The translations under genes were made by a program, and so were the position numbers. A stretch of DNA of 64,000 nucleotides. Source: Lachnospiraceae bacterium (GTDB lineage Bacteria > Bacillota > Clostridia > Lachnospirales > Lachnospiraceae). The notes under the pieces were generated by a model that was not told the DNA's origin, made no database searches, and saw only the letters and a program-made list of their open reading frames with translations. The stretch is taken from contig JAAWJI010000003.1 of assembly GCA_022796795.1 (NCBI GenBank), positions 1-64,000 on the forward strand, written 5' to 3'. Positions 1 to 8,360 of the stretch are shown here, one piece after another; position 1 is the first letter of the stretch, and each line of letters opens with the position of its first letter.

Positions 1-134
1 AAGGGGATCTGCCAAATGCGGAATATGTGGCAGACCATTCTTTGGCGATTCCCATGTTTGCAGAATTGCAGGAAAAGGAACAGGAGAGCGTGATCCAGGT
101 AGTAAATGCGTGGATGGAAAGAGAGATTTTGTAG
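1..134 (+). CDS. DegT/DnrJ/EryC1/StrS-family sugar aminotransferase, C-terminal end (partial)
   Basis: An open frame enters from the window edge and stops at TAG 132-134. Its last 43 residues (including LPNAEYVADHSLAIPMFAEL and a closing helix rich in Glu and Gln) look like the C-terminus of PLP-dependent nucleotide-sugar aminotransferases, where a 'lP.hpeL.eeeq..vi..i' pattern is usual. The catalytic part lies outside the window, so activity cannot be judged. The formyltransferase gene starts 23 bases downstream, which fits a pair that aminates and then formylates a sugar. The call rests on a short tail and is therefore moderate. Confidence 0.6.
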   Translation, partial: GDLPNAEYVADHSLAIPMFAELQEKEQESVIQVVNAWMEREIL

Positions 135-157
135 AAGATGAGGTAACAGGAGGTATA

Positions 158-865
158 ATGGAAATTAAAAATACAGGCAGGGATAAAAAAGATATAGGGA
201 TATTTTCATACGATATACGCCATAGGAAAACATATGATACCTTGTGTCTTTTGAAAGCAAAAGGGTATGAGAAGGTCACAGTTTATGCACAACCATTACA
301 TTATAGAAAAACTTTTGAGCCTCTTTTAAAGCATAGACCGGATATTGGAATTGATATACCAGACATTGAAGTAACATGCAGAAACTTTTCCTATTCTTTT
401 GTGAAAGGAAGGTTCGGTGAAATAAAAATAGCAAAGCATGATGTGATTTTGGTATGCGGAGCAGGCATTATACCTGAGGATATTGTTAAAAGGCATATTA
501 TTGTCAATGCACATCCGGGATATATCCCTTTAGTTAGAGGATTAGATTCTTTTAAATGGGCAATTTGGGAAGAAAAACCTATCGGAGTCACTGTGCATGT
601 TATTGGAGATTATGTTGACGCAGGGGAAGTTATAGATAGAAAAATTATGGAGATTAATGAAAACACTACTTTTTTTGAGGCAGCACAGAATGTATATGAA
701 AATGAAATTAGTATGTTAGTGGCGGCTATTGAAAAAATAAATGAAAAGCATATCTTTATGGAACCTGAGGATACTATCATCCATAAACGGATGCCTCATG
801 AAATAGAAAAAAAGTTGATGGATAAATTTGAGGAATATAAAAAGAAAGTTATTATTCCCCGGTAA
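158..865 (+). CDS. Formyltransferase-domain protein, probable sugar N-formyltransferase
   Basis: A 235-residue protein with the formyl-transferase catalytic fold. The triad expected from methionyl-tRNA and sugar formyltransferases is visible: Asn117 and His119 in VNAHPGYIP, and Asp154 in VDAGEVID. It is shorter than methionyl-tRNA formyltransferase (about 310 residues) and lacks that enzyme's C-terminal tRNA-binding domain. Together with the aminotransferase end just upstream, this points to N10-formyl-THF-dependent formylation of an amino sugar for surface polysaccharide (inference). ATG 158 is chosen because AGGAGG lies at 148-153; an in-frame ATG at 110 has no such site and would overlap the upstream gene. 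Base composition is A+T-rich, unlike the core genes after 5.7 kb. The donor and sugar are not determined. Confidence 0.75.
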   Translation: MEIKNTGRDKKDIGIFSYDIRHRKTYDTLCLLKAKGYEKVTVYAQPLHYRKTFEPLLKHRPDIGIDIPDIEVTCRNFSYSFVKGRFGEIKIAKHDVILVCGAGIIPEDIVKRHIIVNAHPGYIPLVRGLDSFKWAIWEEKPIGVTVHVIGDYVDAGEVIDRKIMEINENTTFFEAAQNVYENEISMLVAAIEKINEKHIFMEPEDTIIHKRMPHEIEKKLMDKFEEYKKKVIIPR

Positions 866-965
866 TAGCCTTTTCCGTAAAAGGAAAGTTGCTATTGCGA
901 GACAGATTTGTTAGCTTGATTTTAATATGATGCTGACCTGGTAAAGAAACATAAGAGGACATTCC

Positions 966-1363
966 ATGAAAAAAGAAATGTATCACAGGATGTACCAGAC
1001 AGAAACATATCATTGGTATTTTAAAGCAAAATATGAAATTGTTCTATCTCTATTGAAAAAATACGGAATAAAAAAGAAGCGTTATTAGAGCATATCAATC
1101 AGGGTCAGGCAGTGTTGCGCAATATTCGAAAGGCAATGAAGAAAAATGGGATTTGTATTTTTACGGTTCCTGCGTTTATGAGCCTGTGGACCAAGCATGA
1201 TGAAAATTGCATGCATAAGAGACGATATACAAAAAAGAATTAGAAAATAAAATTCAAAAAAGTGGATTTCAGTAGGAATACTGCAGTTATTATAATTTCT
1301 GGTCGTTTCCGGTTGTTTTTTATATGGAAAATGGAAAATTTGCGCTGTTCTTTTTGTGAACAA
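966..1363 (+). pseudogene. Decayed class I SAM-dependent methyltransferase
   Basis: The first 40 codons (MYHRMYQTETYHWYFKAKYE) match the N-terminus of polysaccharide-associated class I methyltransferases, which usually have 'my..e..hWWf..rr'. Frame 1 stops at 1086-1088, and homology resumes in another frame from 1085 (LEHINQGQAV, then FTVPAFMSLWTKHDE and KRRYTKK). That frame is broken by TAG 1241 and TAG 1274, after which EYCSYYNFWSFP still resembles the family's C-terminal region. The SAM-binding GxGxG segment is missing, so there has been an internal deletion plus stop codons. It is almost certainly non-functional. It lies in the A+T-rich polysaccharide-like segment beside another gene remnant. 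Confidence 0.75.
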
Positions 1364-1403
1364 TTAGACGCAGGCTCCGGGTGCAACTTTCATATACGCC
1401 TTT

Positions 1404-2159
1404 TTGATTAAGATTTATGAGTCGCATTTTGGAAATATGGAAGGTGTTTTTTTGTACATGCGTTTTATATTTTTGGTTTATAGGATTTTGCTTGTTTGTA
1501 TCCTTATAAAGCTGCTGAAACGCAGGGGAAACAAGGAATTAGCATTGGTGACTTGTATTCCATATTGGTATAGCTGGATACCTGCGCTTTCTTATAACAA
1601 TATTTCTCATTCAGGGCTGCTGGTTTCAGGAATTTTTTTGTGTTGTGGAACAGCAGAAAATGAGAGAAATAAGAAGTAATATTATTACAGAGAGACGGAT
1701 CTGCCAGAACAAACCACACAGATAGAGAGGGGAGTGTACAAAGGAATTTATACCAGTGAGGAGAGGGCAACAGCCTTGATGGATTTAGAAACGTATATAA
1801 AGGATCATACTACAGATGACGATAAGCTATTGTTTATGGAAGTTGTCTCCATGGCATATCTTATGTCAAATGGAGAATTCTGTACCCCCTCACCCTGGGA
1901 TATTACGCTGTATTCTTATGGGTTCAATGATGATAGGATCATGAGAACATATTTTGGAATTGTAGAGGACTATCCTACAAAAATCATCTATATTGATACC
2001 GGGAGAGATGAAATACTGAGTATTGATTGTCCTGGTTATCAATTTAATGAATTTGTAGAGAAAGACTACGAATCTACGAATATCAGGAAAATAGGAGATA
2101 TGTTCGAAATAAAGATATATGAACGCCAACAGAGGAACAGAAGACCTTGTCAAGAGTAA
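1404..2159 (+). pseudogene. Remnant of a polytopic membrane protein (GT39-like surface polysaccharide protein)
   Basis: One reading frame runs through this segment, interrupted by TAA at 1677-1679. The part before the stop has two hydrophobic stretches. The part after it (YYYRETDLPEQTTQIERG, GVYKGIYTSEERA, then SPWDITLYSYGFND) resembles the extracytoplasmic tail of clostridial glycosyltransferase-39-like membrane proteins. It is far shorter than such proteins, which usually exceed 450 residues. A GTG at 1734 could start a 141-residue product, but no good ribosome binding site favours it. I read it as the decayed 3' part of a larger gene, neighbour to the broken methyltransferase. The family assignment is from memory of the motif pattern. 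Confidence 0.5.
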
Positions 2160-2173
2160 CAGCATAAACATTC

Positions 2174-2208
2174 AGGGGACGATTGCAGAGTATATGGAAA
2201 CGTCCCCT
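2174..2208. terminator. Stem-loop between converging genes
   Basis: AGGGGACG at 2174-2181 pairs perfectly with CGTCCCCT at 2201-2208 around a 19-base loop, followed by T-rich sequence at 2214-2219. The position between a rightward remnant and a leftward gene fits a terminator. The 3' arm touches the last codon of the leftward gene. Confidence 0.5.
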
Positions 2209-2626
2209 ATGAAATTTTTTGTAGTCTTTCACTGTGATCGGCCGTTACTTTTTTGAGCATCTCGATATCAGACTGCATAGTTTCAATCTGAGCGGTTGCC
2301 TTTTCATAGCGCTTTGCCGCTGGCATATAATTTTCCGCCAGAAGCTGAAGCTGCGGCTTTATCACATTTTCCATTGTCAGTTTGATTGTTCTGATGTCAT
2401 TCTCGATAACATCAGCCTTACCAAACAAGGTTTGGACATCACCTTTGAGATTCCGAACATCATCCTTGAGATTCCGAACATCATCTTTGAGATTCCGAAC
2501 ATCATCCTTGAGATTCCGAACATCCCCCTTTAATTCCGTGATATCGGATTTGATCGGGTCCAATCGAGAGTCCAACAGTTGAGAAATTGCTAATAAATCG
2601 TCTTTTGTTAATGTCAGTGTACTCAT
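2207..2626 (-). CDS. Small coiled-coil protein with heptad repeats
   Basis: A 139-residue protein, highly charged, without signal peptide or membrane segment. Residues of about 34-62 consist of four near-identical heptads (V-R-N-L-K-D-D) and a fifth variant, an ideal coiled-coil register with V and L at the core positions. The region after it is also helical. The start at 2626 is chosen because an AAAAGGAG site lies just upstream; an in-frame ATG at 2689 has none. The heptads are encoded by a 21-bp tandem repeat, so copy number could vary between strains. Function is not recognised; similar short repeat proteins are common in clostridial accessory DNA. Confidence 0.65.
   Translation of the reverse strand: MSTLTLTKDDLLAISQLLDSRLDPIKSDITELKGDVRNLKDDVRNLKDDVRNLKDDVRNLKGDVQTLFGKADVIENDIRTIKLTMENVIKPQLQLLAENYMPAAKRYEKATAQIETMQSDIEMLKKVTADHSERLQKIS
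2441..2524. repeat. 21-bp tandem repeat, four copies
   Basis: Four consecutive 21-bp units, each containing TTGAGATTCCGAACATC with one or two changes at the other positions. They lie inside the coiled-coil gene on the minus strand and encode its heptads, so gain or loss of units keeps the frame. Confidence 0.9.
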
Positions 2627-2911
2627 ACTCCTTTTCCTGTTTGCTGTGGTTTTTAAGTTTCTGTATTGTTTGTACATGAAGTATACCATAAGTCCATCAT
2701 CTTGGCAAGAAGATTGGCAATAAAATATACGTGCAAATATACGTGTTGCGTTTTTGACGTTTTTGGCTTGCGAATCGTATAGTTGGGTGAAAGTAAAGAC
2801 TGGGACAGGGAGTCATTTGCCAAAAATGAAGAGCCTCCCGGCTCATTTTGCTTTATGCTCTTTACTACTTGGATGACTTTGCAAATTACTGAATAAAAAC
2901 TGAATAATAAT
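2627..2911. other. Intergenic stretch with one bidirectional hairpin
   Basis: No gene is seen here. The only structure noted is at 2823-2849: GAGCC and GGCTC around a four-base loop, extended by AAAAT and ATTTT after a three-base bulge, which could terminate transcription in either direction. The 5' part has the repeated word ATATACGTG at about 2726-2744. Confidence 0.4.
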
Positions 2912-2940
2912 TTGCAAAATTCTTCCTGATATGATATGCT
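2912..2940 (+). promoter_or_regulatory. Probable sigma-A promoter of the nitrilase-fold operon
   Basis: TTGCAA at 2912-2917 and TATGCT at 2935-2940 are separated by 17 bases and lie 24 bases before the ATG at 2965. A GAGGG-type ribosome binding site lies between. Confidence 0.55.
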
Positions 2941-2964
2941 TAAGTCCAGGAAAGAGGGAATGAT

Positions 2965-4374
2965 ATGGAAGAGATCCGGAGATTATACAACATCATGGCG
3001 ATTGCTTTGAGAAAAATATTAAATAGGATGAGGGAACGAGATTTTGAGAGGCTGCGGTATATAGAACCGTCCTATGAGAATATAATTTTGCATGGATTAA
3101 GGGAAATGTTTCCACAGCTTTATGATCAGGAGACGAGAAATGTAGCGGAGCTTATGGAACGGAAGCTGCGAGATTCCCCTTTCATTTCGAAGCTTGAGGT
3201 TTATATTGAGGAAACAGAGGATGCGGAGGCGCTTGTTTTTCTTCTCAGAGATCTTGATGCTTTTCTGGAGGATAGTATATACCGGTGCAGGCCGCTAGGT
3301 CAGGAGATCTGGAGATTTATGAGCCTGAATGATAACGCTGCAGCATGCGGATTGTATATTCTTCCTCGAGTTCGGTGTAATTGGGAGCATAACAACAGAG
3401 ATGCATATAATACCTACACGATGTTGTACTATTTGAGAAATTTTTACTATGTGGATATAAAAAATCTGGAAGAGTTTACAGTACAGCATATATTGCTGCC
3501 CCAATATATGTTTCAAAATGTGATGAAAAAGGAAGAACTTCGCATTTGCGTTTCCCCCTTAACAGGAGAGAATGTAGTGAATGTAACAGAACCCTATATA
3601 TGGGAGAACGAAAAACTGACAGCGGTGAAACCGCTTGAGCCAGATGCAGAACAGAAGATCAAAGCACAGGTGCTGAGGGTATTGAAGGAGGCTGTGGCAC
3701 AGAAAGCTGAGATTCTGGTTTTCCCGGAGATATTGGGTTCTCGAGAGATCACACAGATGATTAGTCAGGAGTTGGAAGAACGGAACCAGACTCTGGACAA
3801 TGAATATCCCAAGCTTACGGTATGCCCTTCTGTATGGGAGTCCAGAAGAAATACCTGCACAGTATTGGATGCTATGGGTGAGGTGCTTTTTGAGCAGCAA
3901 AAGCATCATGGAGCAGGACTAAAATTGAATTTGGACCAGGAGCTTTGGGTAGGAAAGGAGGATATTATTTCAGATAATAGGATTTATGTTCTTCATGGAC
4001 GCGGGATTGGAAGGATTGCTGTTGCCATTTGCAAGGATTTTCTGATGACCAGGTATCTGCATGTTTTGGTGAATGTGCTAAAGGTAAATTTACTCCTGGT
4101 TCCCTCCTTTTCTCCAAGAGATTACCAATTCGATACACTTTTAGGGAAGTATGCAGCACAGGATTGGGCAGTGGTGTGGGCCAATACTTGTTCTGCACGC
4201 TGGCTTGGAGAGCCGGAAAATATGGCTGCTGCTGTTACAAGGGCATATTTTTCGGGAAAGCAAGGGAGGTTCAAAGAGGAGAGATTTTTGGAAAGCATGT
4301 GCGAAAAACAGTATACATGTGATGGAACCTGTTTGCATACATACATTTGGCAGGAGAAGGAGGGCATAGGATGA
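2965..4374 (+). CDS. Protein with C-terminal nitrilase-fold (carbon-nitrogen hydrolase) domain
   Basis: A 469-residue cytoplasmic protein. Residues of about 1-210 are helical and not recognised. From about 225 on it follows the nitrilase superfamily, with a complete Glu-Lys-Cys triad: Glu255 in LVFPEILG, Lys313 in EQQKHHG and Cys356 in VAICKDF. The usual post-Cys strand (LLLVPSFSPRD) is present too. Members hydrolyse or form amide and nitrile bonds; the substrate here is unknown. It is the first gene of a tightly coupled three-gene operon: its stop overlaps the next ATG (ATGA at 4371-4374). The large N-terminal extension and a winged-helix partner are not typical of metabolic nitrilases. The gene is A+T-rich compared with the core genes after 5.7 kb. 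Confidence 0.75.
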   Translation: MEEIRRLYNIMAIALRKILNRMRERDFERLRYIEPSYENIILHGLREMFPQLYDQETRNVAELMERKLRDSPFISKLEVYIEETEDAEALVFLLRDLDAFLEDSIYRCRPLGQEIWRFMSLNDNAAACGLYILPRVRCNWEHNNRDAYNTYTMLYYLRNFYYVDIKNLEEFTVQHILLPQYMFQNVMKKEELRICVSPLTGENVVNVTEPYIWENEKLTAVKPLEPDAEQKIKAQVLRVLKEAVAQKAEILVFPEILGSREITQMISQELEERNQTLDNEYPKLTVCPSVWESRRNTCTVLDAMGEVLFEQQKHHGAGLKLNLDQELWVGKEDIISDNRIYVLHGRGIGRIAVAICKDFLMTRYLHVLVNVLKVNLLLVPSFSPRDYQFDTLLGKYAAQDWAVVWANTCSARWLGEPENMAAAVTRAYFSGKQGRFKEERFLESMCEKQYTCDGTCLHTYIWQEKEGIG

Positions 4375-5117
4375 AATACGAGGAAAGAGAAGTCTTAGAG
4401 CTTGTGAAAAAAGCACAGACGGGTTCCTTGGAAATTCTTATAAAAAGCGCCGAAACATTGCAGGAGCTGAGCCGATCGATGCTGAAGGATACTGTACAGG
4501 CGTTTACTCTGGACTTGTCTCAGGAGCTTTTCCAGATAAAGAAAGAGAACAGACAAATTCAAAGGACACTGGCTTCCTTGCCAAAAACAGAGCTGGAGAG
4601 TTTTTACTATGCGTCTGGGGTTTTCACCGGGGCCTATGGGACCGTTGTGGAACTGTATGAGCATGCGGTTGCACATGAGGCGTGGAGGGGCCGGCTGAAT
4701 TTGTTGAAGAAGAAGCATATAAAGGATATTTTGGTCTACTTATATCATAATCCCTATGCCCGCCAAAAGCATATTGCAGAGAGCGTAAAGATTCAGCCCA
4801 ATTATTTGAGTGAGCTTTTGCATTTGCTTTTGGATGCAGAGCTTGTGGAGCGGACGGGGAAAAATAAAACTACACAATATTATCTGTTGCGGGCAGGAAG
4901 ACAAATGGTAAGAGAGCAGATATTGCCAAATGAAGCAGAGAAGCTTATTATTGATGTAGACTATAAGGAGTTTGAAAAAAAAGAACAATTTTTAGAGGGG
5001 AAAGTAAAGGAAGCGAAGGAAACTGCCAAGCTGGCAGAGAAAGGAGAGACGCTGTATGGAACAACAAAATGGAAATTTAATTCGGGATTTGGTTTCAAAA
5101 CTGCACTCCACAGATAA
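4371..5117 (+). CDS. Winged-helix protein with flanking coiled coils
   Basis: A 248-residue protein. Residues of about 1-75 are charged and helical. About 105-175 form a winged helix-turn-helix of MarR/ArsR style (ILVYLYHNPYARQKHIAESV, then YLSELLHLLLDAELVERTGK and a wing with TTQYYLL). A Lys/Glu-rich helix follows. It may bind DNA and control its own operon, or the winged helix may be a structural part of a complex. The start at 4371 overlaps the stop of the preceding gene and has GGAGG about eight bases upstream; a TTG at 4347 is less likely. Its 3' end overlaps the next gene by 62 bases, an unusually long overlap implying co-translation. Confidence 0.65.
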   Translation: MKYEEREVLELVKKAQTGSLEILIKSAETLQELSRSMLKDTVQAFTLDLSQELFQIKKENRQIQRTLASLPKTELESFYYASGVFTGAYGTVVELYEHAVAHEAWRGRLNLLKKKHIKDILVYLYHNPYARQKHIAESVKIQPNYLSELLHLLLDAELVERTGKNKTTQYYLLRAGRQMVREQILPNEAEKLIIDVDYKEFEKKEQFLEGKVKEAKETAKLAEKGETLYGTTKWKFNSGFGFKTALHR

Positions 5118-5682
5118 ATATTGGGAACTCTATGTGCTGGAAGAAAACAGAGAACGTTCGGAGAACATCGGGAGTTTGCTGAATCGGCTGCTTCAGAGCC
5201 TGCGGAATGTATGGAAACAGGAGGGAAGGGAGAGAGGCAAAAAGGAACTAAAAAAGGCTGGTGTGACAGAGAAGGCATGTGAAGCGCTCATGGAAGAGAC
5301 GGAAAGAACACTGCGATTTTACATTCAATTTGAGCCTTTAAGAGATTTAGACAGCAGAGATCGGGTGGCATTAAAAGGATTGATTCTGTCAATTTATCAG
5401 AAGTACATTGTTCGACTGGAGCCGGGATATATAAAAATGCTAAATTTAGAGGGAATCCGGAGCGAGGAATTACAGGAGATTGCGCGGTACATGGATTACA
5501 TGACAGATTTTTATGTTTCCCGCAGCTATACCCGCTGGGGAATCATCAGGGACCTGTTAGATGAATCGGGCCTGTCAGAGGAAATCTGTGATTATTGGGC
5601 TGAGCTTATAGAGCAGAATTATATGCAGTTGAAAATGAATTATATTGTGGAAAGCCTGGAAAGTATAAAAGAAAAGCTGTAG
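5056..5682 (+). CDS. Uncharacterised helical protein, third gene of the nitrilase-fold operon
   Basis: A 208-residue, charged, all-helical protein without recognised domain, signal peptide or membrane segment. It begins inside the preceding gene (62-base overlap) with AAGGAGAG at 5041-5048 ahead of ATG 5056. Landmarks are a Lys/Arg-rich helix at about 50-75 and an aromatic-rich stretch (YMDYMTDFYVSRSYTRWG) at about 142-160. The tight overlap means it probably works with the nitrilase-fold and winged-helix proteins. I cannot assign a function. Confidence 0.6.
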   Translation: MEQQNGNLIRDLVSKLHSTDKYWELYVLEENRERSENIGSLLNRLLQSLRNVWKQEGRERGKKELKKAGVTEKACEALMEETERTLRFYIQFEPLRDLDSRDRVALKGLILSIYQKYIVRLEPGYIKMLNLEGIRSEELQEIARYMDYMTDFYVSRSYTRWGIIRDLLDESGLSEEICDYWAELIEQNYMQLKMNYIVESLESIKEKL

Positions 5683-5706
5683 TAATTGGCAGGGAGAATG
5701 AAACAA

Positions 5707-6501
5707 ATGAAAAATATCAGACTAATCGCCTGCGACCTGGACGGAACCCTTCTCCTGAACGGAGCCCAATCTCTAAACCCGGAGACCTGCGGTCTGATTC
5801 AGCAGCTTCTGGATCAGGGAATTCTCTTTTTTGCCGCCAGCGGCCGCCAATATACCAATCTGCAGCGCCTCTTCTGGCCTATTCGGGACCGGATCGGATA
5901 TCTGTGCGAAAACGGATGCGTCAGCTTTTATCAGGGCAGACAGCTTTCCAAGGAGTGTATGGACCGGGAGCTGTGCCTGGAGGTCATGCAGGCCATTCAG
6001 GAGACCGGGGAAGCAGAGGTTCTCCTGTCTGGGGTCATGGAGTGCTATGTACAGCCCAAGAATATGCGGTTTTATGAGCATATGAAATATGTGGTGAAAA
6101 ATGATGTCACCATGGTTCCGGATATTCTCCAGACCCAAGAAGAGTACATGAAGGTGTCTATCTATGAGGAGGGCGGCGTGAAGGATGAGTCATACTGGAA
6201 GGAGCGCTTTGGAAGCCGCTGCACGGTTGTGACCGGAGGAAACAGCTGGCTGGATATGATGCCTCTCCATGTGAATAAGGGTGCGGCGCTGGAAAGAGTT
6301 TTGGAGGAGCTTCACATTTCCAGGGAGGAGTGTATGGCGATCGGAGATAACGATAATGACCGGGAGATGCTGGAGCTTGCGGGCTTCTCTGTGGCGGTCA
6401 GAAGCGCCAGGCCTGAGATCCGGGCTCTGGCCCGGTATGAGACGGATACCGTAGAAAATCTGCTTTGGGAGATCCTAAATGGGATGTGGACGGGTTTGTA
6501 A
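5707..6501 (+). CDS. HAD-superfamily (Cof-type) phosphatase
   Basis: A 264-residue HAD hydrolase of the Cof subfamily. Motif I is ACDLDGTLL near the N-terminus (nucleophile and acid/base Asp), motif II is the Ser/Gly of AASGRQY, and motifs III/IV are the conserved Lys of NKGAAL and GDNDNDREML. A C2-type cap lies between. Such enzymes dephosphorylate sugar phosphates or cofactors such as pyridoxal and flavin phosphates; the substrate is not determined. ATG 5707 is preferred with AGGGAGA about ten bases upstream; ATG 5698 and TTG 5686 are alternatives in frame. From here on codon use becomes clearly G+C-richer, marking the return to core sequence. Confidence 0.85.
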   Translation: MKNIRLIACDLDGTLLLNGAQSLNPETCGLIQQLLDQGILFFAASGRQYTNLQRLFWPIRDRIGYLCENGCVSFYQGRQLSKECMDRELCLEVMQAIQETGEAEVLLSGVMECYVQPKNMRFYEHMKYVVKNDVTMVPDILQTQEEYMKVSIYEEGGVKDESYWKERFGSRCTVVTGGNSWLDMMPLHVNKGAALERVLEELHISREECMAIGDNDNDREMLELAGFSVAVRSARPEIRALARYETDTVENLLWEILNGMWTGL

Positions 6502-6659
6502 ATGCGGATGGACTTCCCATTGGTGTAACGAATTTTAACTGGATTTGCAAAAGCCGCCTGAAACAAAGCTTACAGAAAGATTGTGTAAAATTGTGTAAAA
6601 TCCTGTGTACACAGCAAGATTTCCCTTGCAAACCCCTGAAATTCGTGTATACTTATACA

Positions 6660-6737
6660 TACCTCTTAAAAAAATTGCGAAGCACATTCCAATACGGGAT
6701 ACCCGAAGGGTGTACCTCTTAAAAAAGTGCGAAGCAC
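6660..6737 (+). repeat. Imperfect 25-26 bp direct repeat ahead of prfC
   Basis: TACCTCTTAAAAAA followed by TTGCGAAGCAC at 6660-6685 recurs at 6713-6737 as TACCTCTTAAAAAAGTGCGAAGCAC, 53 bases apart. A small CCCGAAGGG hairpin lies between the copies. Upstream, TGTGTAAAAT is also repeated at about 6583-6601. The rest of the 270-base gap shows no gene. Confidence 0.7.
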
Positions 6738-6770
6738 TGGAGGATTTACAAATAAGGATTTTTGCATGCT

Positions 6771-8360
6771 ATGGAAAAGAAATATGTAGATGAAATTAAA
6801 CGGCGTCGAACCTTTGCCATTATTTCCCATCCCGATGCCGGTAAGACAACCCTGACGGAAAAGTTCCTGCTTTACGGCGGAGCCATTAACCTGGCAGGCT
6901 CTGTGAAGGGGAAGGCCACGGCCCGGCATGCGGTGTCGGACTGGATGGAAATTGAGAAGGAGAGAGGTATTTCCGTGACCTCCTCGGTGCTGCAGTTTGA
7001 GTATGCGGGGAACTGCATTAATATTCTGGATACGCCGGGACATCAGGATTTCTCGGAGGATACCTACCGGACTTTGATGGCTGCGGACTCGGCGGTGATG
7101 GTGATTGACGGTTCCAAGGGCGTGGAGGCCCAAACCCGGAAGCTTTTTAAGGTCTGCGCCATGCGTCATATTCCGATTTTTACTTTTATCAACAAAATGG
7201 ACCGGGATGCCATGGATATTTTCGAGCTCCTGGATGATATTGAGAATGAGCTGGGCATTGCCACCTGCCCTGTCAACTGGCCTCTGGGCTCCGGAAAGGG
7301 TTTTAAGGGCGTATATGACCGAAATACCAGGAATGTGCTTCTGTTCTCGGATACGGAAAAGGGGACCAAGGAGGGACAGGAGCTGGAAATTGCCATAGAT
7401 GCGCCGGAGGCGGAGGAGCTTCTGGGGGCGGAGCTCAAGGATAAGCTTCTGGAGGATATTGAGCTTCTGGACGGGGCAAGCGCAGCCTTTGATCAGGAAG
7501 CGGTAAGCGCCGGGAAGCTTTCACCGGTGTTCTTTGGCTCAGCTCTGACGAATTTCGGTGTGGAGACCTTTCTTCAGCATTTTCTCCAGATGACCACCTC
7601 GCCCTTATCCCGGACTGCGGACTGCGGGGTAATTGATCCCATGGAGGCCGATTTTTCCGCCTTTGTGTTTAAGATTCAGGCCAATATGAACAAGGCCCAC
7701 CGGGACCGCATTGCCTTTATGCGGATCTGTTCTGGCAAGTTTACAGCCGGCATGGAGGTGTTTCATGTCCAGGGCGGCAAGAAGATGCGGCTTTCCCAGC
7801 CTCAGCAGCTGATGGCCTCGGACCGGAAAATCGTGGAGGAGGCTTATGCAGGGGATATTATCGGAGTTTTTGATCCAGGAATTTTCTCCATCGGCGATAC
7901 CATTACCATGCCCGGGAAGAATTTCTGCTATGAGGGAATCCCCACCTTTGCGCCGGAGCATTTTGCCCGGGTGCGCCAGGTGGACACCATGAAGCGCAAG
8001 CAGTTTGTCAAGGGTATTGAGCAGATTGCCCAGGAGGGAGCCATCCAGATCTTCCAGGAGTATAATACAGGAATGGAGGAGATCATCGTAGGGGTGGTGG
8101 GAGTCCTGCAGTTTGAGGTGCTGAAATACCGCCTGGAAAATGAATACAATGTGGAGATCCGCATGGAAAAGCTACCCTATGAGCATATCCGCTGGATTGA
8201 GAATGAGGAGATCAATATGGGCAGGCTGGTGGGAACCTCTGACATGAAGAAGATCAAGGATCTTAAAGGAAGACCGCTTCTGATCTGGGTGAATGAGTGG
8301 AGTATCGGTATGACTCTTGACCGCAATAAAGGGCTTGTGTTGTCTGAGTTTGGGCGATAG
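6771..8360 (+). CDS. prfC: Peptide chain release factor 3
   Basis: A 529-residue translational GTPase, the same length as well-known RF3 proteins. G1 is SHPDAGKTTL near the N-terminus, G3 is DTPGHQDF, and G4 is NKMD. The N-terminal KRRRTFAIISHPDAGKTT and the insertion after G4 are typical of RF3 and separate it from EF-G. It recycles RF1/RF2 from the ribosome after peptide release and contributes to quality control. ATG 6771 is chosen to match the family length; a TTG at 6762 would add three residues. An AAGGAT site lies about 12 bases upstream, so translation initiation may be modest. Confidence 0.95.
   Translation: MEKKYVDEIKRRRTFAIISHPDAGKTTLTEKFLLYGGAINLAGSVKGKATARHAVSDWMEIEKERGISVTSSVLQFEYAGNCINILDTPGHQDFSEDTYRTLMAADSAVMVIDGSKGVEAQTRKLFKVCAMRHIPIFTFINKMDRDAMDIFELLDDIENELGIATCPVNWPLGSGKGFKGVYDRNTRNVLLFSDTEKGTKEGQELEIAIDAPEAEELLGAELKDKLLEDIELLDGASAAFDQEAVSAGKLSPVFFGSALTNFGVETFLQHFLQMTTSPLSRTADCGVIDPMEADFSAFVFKIQANMNKAHRDRIAFMRICSGKFTAGMEVFHVQGGKKMRLSQPQQLMASDRKIVEEAYAGDIIGVFDPGIFSIGDTITMPGKNFCYEGIPTFAPEHFARVRQVDTMKRKQFVKGIEQIAQEGAIQIFQEYNTGMEEIIVGVVGVLQFEVLKYRLENEYNVEIRMEKLPYEHIRWIENEEINMGRLVGTSDMKKIKDLKGRPLLIWVNEWSIGMTLDRNKGLVLSEFGR

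Noticed and set aside
2441-2524. CRISPR-like array
   Set aside because: The 21-bp units are directly adjacent without spacers and encode heptads; this is a coding tandem repeat.
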